From NCBI RefSeq assembly GCF_018320785.1, contig NC_054869.1, positions 14,146,698 through 14,210,697 of the forward strand: a DNA stretch of 64,000 nucleotides. The letters run 5' to 3'. Below are positions 58,242 through 64,000 of this stretch, one piece after another. The notes under the pieces were generated by a model. That model did no database searches. It was given only the letters and a program-made list of their open reading frames with translations, and had not been told where the DNA came from. How positions within the stretch are numbered: position 1 is the first letter of the stretch; every line of letters begins with the position of its first letter. Made by a program: the position numbers and the translations under genes. This DNA is from Cheilinus undulatus. Lineage: Eukaryota; Chordata; Actinopteri; Labriformes; Labridae.

Positions 58242-58530
58242 GCCCACCCTTTGTGAGTTGGTTCTGATTTTACGCGCTGCGCTCGTGCTGCAGGTGAAGC
58301 TGCAGGCCGGACGTTTCTTTGCTCTGGCTGCTGAGTGAGGCCTGGGAAGATTTAAATCAAGCAGAGGTCCGCTGAAGAGCAAGGGGGGGGGGGGTCTGAC
58401 CCCCTCTGCAGCACAACAGCACAGCCACCCTCCTTTTCTGTTCACCAATACTACTGATCCTGAGAGGCTCGAGCCTCATTAAGAAGTTTCATTAACAAAT
58501 TAGGCTCTAGTTTACGTCTTTAAATAGGGG
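58242..58530 (-). promoter_or_regulatory. nkx2.7 5' region with TATA-like boxes
   Basis: On the - strand, ATTTAAA lies at 58351-58357 (about 110 bases before the ATG) and TATTTAAAG at about 58518-58526. A run of 13 G on the + strand (58384-58396) separates them. Which one drives transcription cannot be told. Confidence 0.35.
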
Positions 58531-59507
58531 GGTTCCCCCTACGAAGATAAAAGTTGGAATAAATCAGCTTTTATTTTGGTGATTGTTGCACCAGAATACA
58601 AACATTTCCCATTCAGTCATTATTTTAACTCATTCATTAACTGGTCTCTATATTTGTTGACTGGAGAATACTCCAGATGGAGAAACCTGTTGAAGCAGCT
58701 GATCCATTCATACCCACACATGGCCTCTGGTCAGCCCAGTAAAGCCACTTCATCAGCCTGCAGGTCCTCCGGGGTTGAGTGATCTGAGGTGATGTTGACC
58801 AGCTTTTACCATCAACATTGTTTTCCTGCCGCGTTATTAGTGTTCTCAGGCCACAACAAACAGAAACTTTATCCCTCATGTTGTGGAAGTGGAGGGGCTG
58901 CGGCGCCAGCTCGAGATGCTTGACTGAGGCCGAGACGCGCGTGCACACACACAGAAACAAGGACAGACACACCACACACACACACACACGGCCCTGCTGT
59001 CCCACTGCAGGGAGAGATGTATGGGTGGCACTTCTAGATCTGAGTCTTCAAAGAGGAGACTGGTTCAGGCACAGCTGGGATACATGGGCTAGCAGAGCCC
59101 AGCCCTTCATTCATTCTCAGGAAACTCATTCTTCATGCACCCATGGGTGGTTTTTACACTCGGAAAAGGAAGGTGAAAGCAGAAGGATCGGCCAGATTCC
59201 CCGTCTGTCATCATTTATCCCATGAAATGGATGAAACAGCCGATGTGGTGTGGCAGGTTAGAGATTGCCAAGGGACCTCAAGATAGAAATTACAGGTGTA
59301 AATCAAATACAGGTCTATGTCTTCAATGATTAGGATGTCTTTGGATGTAAATAAGGTGCCAAGAGTGACTGACATAGTAAAAAAAGATATTGATAAGGGC
59401 TGTCAACATCAGTTGCAACTAATTAACATCTTTTAGCACACTTATGCCTCATCAGTGTCTCCCTGCAGCCACAGTGACGTAGAATAAGTCCACCACTGCT
59501 CCTTAAT
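58531..59507. other. Upstream spacer with an AC microsatellite
   Basis: (CA)n-type repeat at about 58943-58989. The open + strand frame across it (58818-59225) is a chance ORF. Confidence 0.5.
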
Positions 59508-59660
59508 GTCTCATTTCACTTTAAAAAACTCAGACAGCTTAGTGAACAAGTCAAAAGTCATCATTTACTGTTCACTTACCTTTTTCAATCCATAACAAGT
59601 TCCTTTTTCTGTGGATAAGTTCATCTTAAAAAATCCACCTACAAGAGCAGGTCTGTATCC
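59508..59660. repeat. Dispersed repeat, copy 2 (first copy at 33341)
   Basis: 'aatgtctcatttcacttta' and 'gcttagtgaacaagtcaaaagtcatc' match the copy at 33341-33410. Confidence 0.45.
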
Positions 59661-61390
59661 AAACAGGAAGTCCATTACCTATAGTAAAGAATAGCAGAAC
59701 ATTCAAATTGAAACAAAAACAGCTTTAAATGCAAAAAAAGCCCTAATTTTGATGATCCAGAAAGTCCCTAAAGAAGGATTCCTGGCCCAATTGCAGGTCT
59801 AAGCCCAACAAAAAGCCCCAAACTATCTTCAGTTCAATCCAAGTGTAGTTGTGTAGCTCCTTGAAGGCATATAATCACTGACTCTGTATATTACTGTGAA
59901 AAAGACATACAACAAATCAAATTGTATTATTTGAGGCAGGGGAACTAATATTTCACCAATACTGAGTAATTATTTTGTAACTCTGGCCTAGAGACATGTT
60001 AGATATTAGGATGCGTTGAGCTTGAATCATGATGCTTTCCTCAGTGGGGATGCACAATATTTGGAATTTTGATGCTAAACAAATGAAATAATGGACCACA
60101 AAGACCACAAATGTAGAACATAAATCAGAAGTGTTCTCAGACACCTCTGGGAGTCTGACAGGAGTCAGGTAAACTCAGCATAAGCTCTAATGTTGAATGA
60201 TCTTACACCTATTAATCTTCTACCTGTCATCCTGTTCACGGTCTCTGTGCCTTCTTCATATTTTTCTGTCGTGTGTGCATATGTTACAAAGAAAGAATTA
60301 GTCAGACCAAGTCTATCTTTAAGCAACTGAAAAGACAAAATTCTTCCATCAAACATCTCATACTATAATTATCTCATATTCATCTTAGTTTGCCAAGGTT
60401 TCTTCTTCAGACATTAGAGTTAAATTGATCCAAATAGGGAGAGACAGACATGATAAATATGATGATATGGAAAAGTATTGTACATGATAATGAAACATAG
60501 TATAATCCAACTGTAGAAAGTCAAATTACAATTTAAATTAAATTAAATACCATAATTTTACACCTGGATTAAAAGCAGTCATTATGAACAGGACTAACCC
60601 TTGCAGTGAAATGTTGAACTCTACATGATAATTGTTAAAAATAATGAAAGGAAGTCCTTTAGTTGTCTTCGAGTCAAGCTTTCTTTGGTTAATTATTAAA
60701 GCTGCAAGTTTACTTAAAGATCAGAAAAAGAATAAAAATGTAATGATGGAAATTGTGAGTGAAATTAATCATAAACATCTAAATGACCCCAAGTTTTATC
60801 TGAGTGATAGTGGACTGTTGACATTATCTAACAGTGATTCACAGTTTCTCTAACTATGACCTGAAACAAGATTAATCTCTGAGCTGTTTCCTCTTGAACT
60901 GCTTAAAAAGCCTCTGACATGTCATCTATTAAACTGAGACACTTAGGACTGTAGGAATCCCCTCATTGCCACTAGAGGTCACCGTTTCCTCTGTTTCTTT
61001 TAAAGGGGGCCTTGAGCCACTGACTAACAGGTTTGAACAAAAGAGAATCATGAGGATCTCCTCACTTCAGTATTGACAGTCATGTTTGTAATTCAGATCT
61101 TTAAAACTGTTTTCATAGCACTTTAGTTTGTCTTTACCTTTGAATTCATTAGCTGTTTGTCAAAAGAAGTACTTTAAAGTTTGCAGTGAGTCTCTTTCAG
61201 GGCCTTTTACTTTTTCACACAGACAGACTGAAGAGCACTGCTGTATGTTGCTATTGTACAGAATAAAGCTCTTTTGCTTGGGTATCAAAAGTTGACACTC
61301 AGTACTCAATAGTTTGCAAATTTTAAATAAATCATTTTCAACTATTACTGGAGTAGTTTTATAAATCACTAATACACTCCAACACCATCA
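59661..61390. other. Spacer, nothing recognised
   Basis: AT-rich. CTCF-like motif at 60969-60982. No gene seen. Confidence 0.4.
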
Positions 61391-61720
61391 TAGATGCTGT
61401 CTTTTGAATTTTGCGTTGATAACAATGTTGATGGTCCTTTTCTTCTTCAGTCTGGAGGACTTGATGGACAATTTTTGCAGAACATTTTGAAATGTGGACT
61501 TATCAGACCACAGTGCACTTTTCCAGTGAAGGTAAACTATCTCAGATAAGCTCAGAGAGGTTAGTGGTGCTTCTGGATGTTGTTGATACACGACTTTCTC
61601 TTTGCATATTAGAGACTTAACTTACATTTGTAGATGCAGTGATGGACTGTGTGAACTGACAATGGTTTTCTGAAGTGTTCCTGAGTCCAAGTTGTAAATC
61701 ACAGAATGATGCTGGTTTTT
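61391..61720 (-). mobile_element. Fourth-family Tc1-like transposase fragment, antisense
   Basis: Read on the - strand it has the same region as 41045-41120 ('ggaaaagtgcactgtggtctgataagtcc' here, 'gtggaaaactgttctgtggtcagatgaatc' there). Broken by stops. Confidence 0.5.
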
Positions 61721-62689
61721 AATGCAGATTTTTATGATCAGTTCTATAAAAAACACCAAAATATAAGAACTCTACATCTATTCATAAGACAGTTGATAGA
61801 AGGGGAATTTAACCTTCAAAACTGCAGGCCCTGCACACTATCCTAATTGCACAAAAATGTTGCTAATGTTTTGCCATTGAATTGTGGCGATGTTTTGTGC
61901 AATTTATATGATGTGCAATATTTGATTGTTAAACAGTGCAAATGTCCAAAATATTAGGCACCTAGGACTTATTGCTGTCCTCTAACCTGATCTGTTAAGT
62001 ACCAATGATGTTTAAGGAAACCTAAAAACTGAACTTGTTAACTTGTTGAGGCTGAAAGGTGCAGCCGTGAATTGAAGTGAAACAACCACATCTCATTCTG
62101 ACAAACAACCTGAACTTCAAAGCAGGAAGTGAAAACGAGCTCTGAGGTAAAGTGTGAGTTGTCTGACACCTGGGGGAAATCGGGGTGTCCAGTTTGATGG
62201 CTAAATGACTTAATCACAGCAGCAGTGTTCTCCGAAAGCTCCGAGCAATTCTCTCTCTGAGTTTCTGTGACTCCAATTCCTTAAAAGCCTTTTCTATCGA
62301 CTCCACTGTGTGCCCCCTCACTGTAACACGAGACGCCTGCTAAGTACTGTAAACCACAAAATAGCCCTAATTCATCATACGGCTAAATAGGAGTCTGAAA
62401 GCAGCTGAAAGAGGAGACAACTTCGTCCTGCACAGAGGGAAACTGAATCCAGCCGCTCTATGGCCAACATGCAACTAAAGATACTCCTTAACATGTTCTG
62501 TGGCGTTGACATTTTCATTCACAGAGAGAAAGAGAAAAGTTAGACTAATGTAATAAGTGATATGGGATTTTTTTAAATGGTCCTGCTTCCACATTGTGGT
62601 TTCAATAGAAACTGTTGGCCAAAAATGAAGACCTGCTGTAGGCAATAAGGCGAGCATGTGAGGGAAGACCTACAGAATTACACCCCTCT
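61721..62689. other. Spacer, nothing recognised
   Basis: No ORF or terminal repeat supported. Confidence 0.4.
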
Positions 62690-62995
62690 GATATTATGGC
62701 TTTAAATAAGTATTAAGGGATATTTACCTCCACCAAGGAGGTTATGTAAGTGGGTGGGTTTGTTTGTTTGTTAGTTAGTTTGTTTGTTAGCAACATAACT
62801 CAAAAAGTTGGGGACGGATTTTGATGAAATTTTCAGGAAATGTCAGAAATGGCATAAGGAAGAACTGAATAGATTTGGGGAGTGATCCAGATCACCGTCT
62901 GGATCCAGGAATTTTTTAAAAGGATTCTGTACTATTGGGAGATAAGGCTAATGGTGGAGGTCTGCGCTCTCAGAGTGCTTTTCTAGTTTCAACTG
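62690..62995 (+). repeat. Dispersed repeat ('cctccaccaaggaggttatg' family)
   Basis: Begins 'tttacctccaccaaggaggttatg', then a (GTTT)n-like stretch, 'aaaaagttggggacggattttgatgaaatttt', and ends 'ggaggtctgcgctctcagagtgcttttctagtttc'. Its 3' part matches 18078-18168. Widespread in fish by my recollection; superfamily not assigned. Confidence 0.6.
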
Positions 62996-63689
62996 TGAGT
63001 AAGAAAAAAATCTGCTTAGATTTAAGGGTTTGACATATGCAGAATTGCTCTTTCTCTGAACTCTGATTATAAAAAACCCTTTAGTCCTGATTTATGATAG
63101 CAACTACCAGTCTACTGGGCCAACCATCTACCACACATAAACATACTGTGTATTGATATTCATTAAAAAGTTTAGTAGTCCCTCTCTTTGCTAACTAATT
63201 CCTACATTTTTAGAATTACTTCAAACACGGTCTGCAAAAACTACTGAAAGCAACCATAACAAAACAAAAAAACAGACAAGCAGCTTTTACCTCACAAGCA
63301 GCTTAAAAGTGTTTCCGCAACATGAAACTTTCTGCATGACACAGTCATGGTTGTAAACAGACGTATTTAAACCTCAGTGAATGAACACCTCCCTAAAAAT
63401 AAAACAATAGAGATAATTACACTTTAGTCACAAGATTAAGTAATAATAACAGCAACTAATCAGGGCTTGTTTTGCTAGAGATCTCATATCTGAGGTCTAG
63501 CTGTAAAACTACCAACTTCAGTTTTGATGTCTAATTTTGTTTGTCTTATGAGAGGAAACTGCAGAACAACCTCTAACTCTGGTAAGGGGTCACTGGTGGA
63601 CTCAGAGGGGGCCCAAATGTTTAAAACTCACTGCATAAGTGCCTTTTTGTATGCTCCTATAATAAATAAACATGATCAAGTGTCCACTT
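62996..63689. other. Spacer, nothing recognised
   Basis: No feature supported. Confidence 0.4.
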
Positions 63690-63885
63690 TGGTGCCTTCT
63701 AAATAGAGAAAATTTAACAAATTGCCTCTTACTTGCCATCTAAATAAACAGAATTTGGCTTAGTGCCCTCTAAATAGTCAATATTTGATGAACCGCGTTT
63801 TACGTGCCCTCTCAACAAAATTTTTTTGGCAAAGTCCTCTCTAAGTAGACAAAATTTGTAAAAATGCCTGCTGATAATTTGTCAA
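63690..63885. repeat. Degenerate tandem repeat (~35-45 bp units)
   Basis: About five units share '(g/t)tgcc(c/t)tctaaatag(a)(c)aaaatttg'. They start near 63691, 63735, 63767, 63809 and 63832. Unit lengths vary, so it is old. Confidence 0.5.
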
Positions 63886-64000
63886 AACCTGTCATGTCTC
63901 CATGTATATCTGCCTTGTGACAAACTGATCTTACACCTGCCTAAAATATGGAAACATGTGGTAACCCTCTATTTTAGTGGGCCTTGATAAACTCATCATT

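Noticed and set aside
58818-59225. 135-codon + strand frame upstream of nkx2.7
   Set aside because: Runs through an AC microsatellite (His-Thr repeats) and has no recognisable domain.

Overview
The window comes from a teleost fish nuclear genome. Evidence: vertebrate-style spliced genes with GT-AG introns, an nkx2.7-type NK2 gene (a fish symbol), and dense fish-type repeats (Tc1/mariner, hAT, pogo/Tigger, L2/CR1-like LINEs, a tRNA-derived SINE, many MITEs). Only three protein-coding genes are fully supported. No rRNA, functional tRNA, CRISPR or prokaryotic feature is present, and I saw no viral or retroviral gene.

Layout. (1) 2496-13132, + strand: slc25a37 (mitoferrin-1), the mitochondrial iron importer, four coding exons, 336 aa. 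(2) 13.1-39 kb: transposon-rich spacer with nested Tc1/mariner elements, LINE pieces, a broken coiled-coil ORF and an unrecognised terminal coding exon on the - strand (21189-21372). (3) 39058-39857, - strand: nkx3-1, two exons, 189 aa. (4) 40-54.8 kb: nested transposons, including an hAT element inside a Tc1/mariner element, an IS3EU-like element inside a MITE, and a few weak candidate exons. (5) 54945-58241, - strand: nkx2.7 (the fish counterpart of NKX2-6), two exons, 263 aa. (6) 58.3-64 kb: downstream spacer with dispersed repeats.

The order and orientation slc25a37(+) - nkx3-1(-) - nkx2.7(-) match human 8p21.2 (SLC25A37, NKX3-1, NKX2-6), which supports orthology. The two homeobox genes are an ancestral NK pair. 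Mitoferrin is functionally unrelated and appears to be a conserved bystander. All exon joins were checked for reading phase: each coding sum is a multiple of three.

Most repeat calls rest on pattern recognition and visible inverted repeats or target-site duplications, not on a database search. Family names are therefore tentative unless terminal repeats or transposase motifs are cited.
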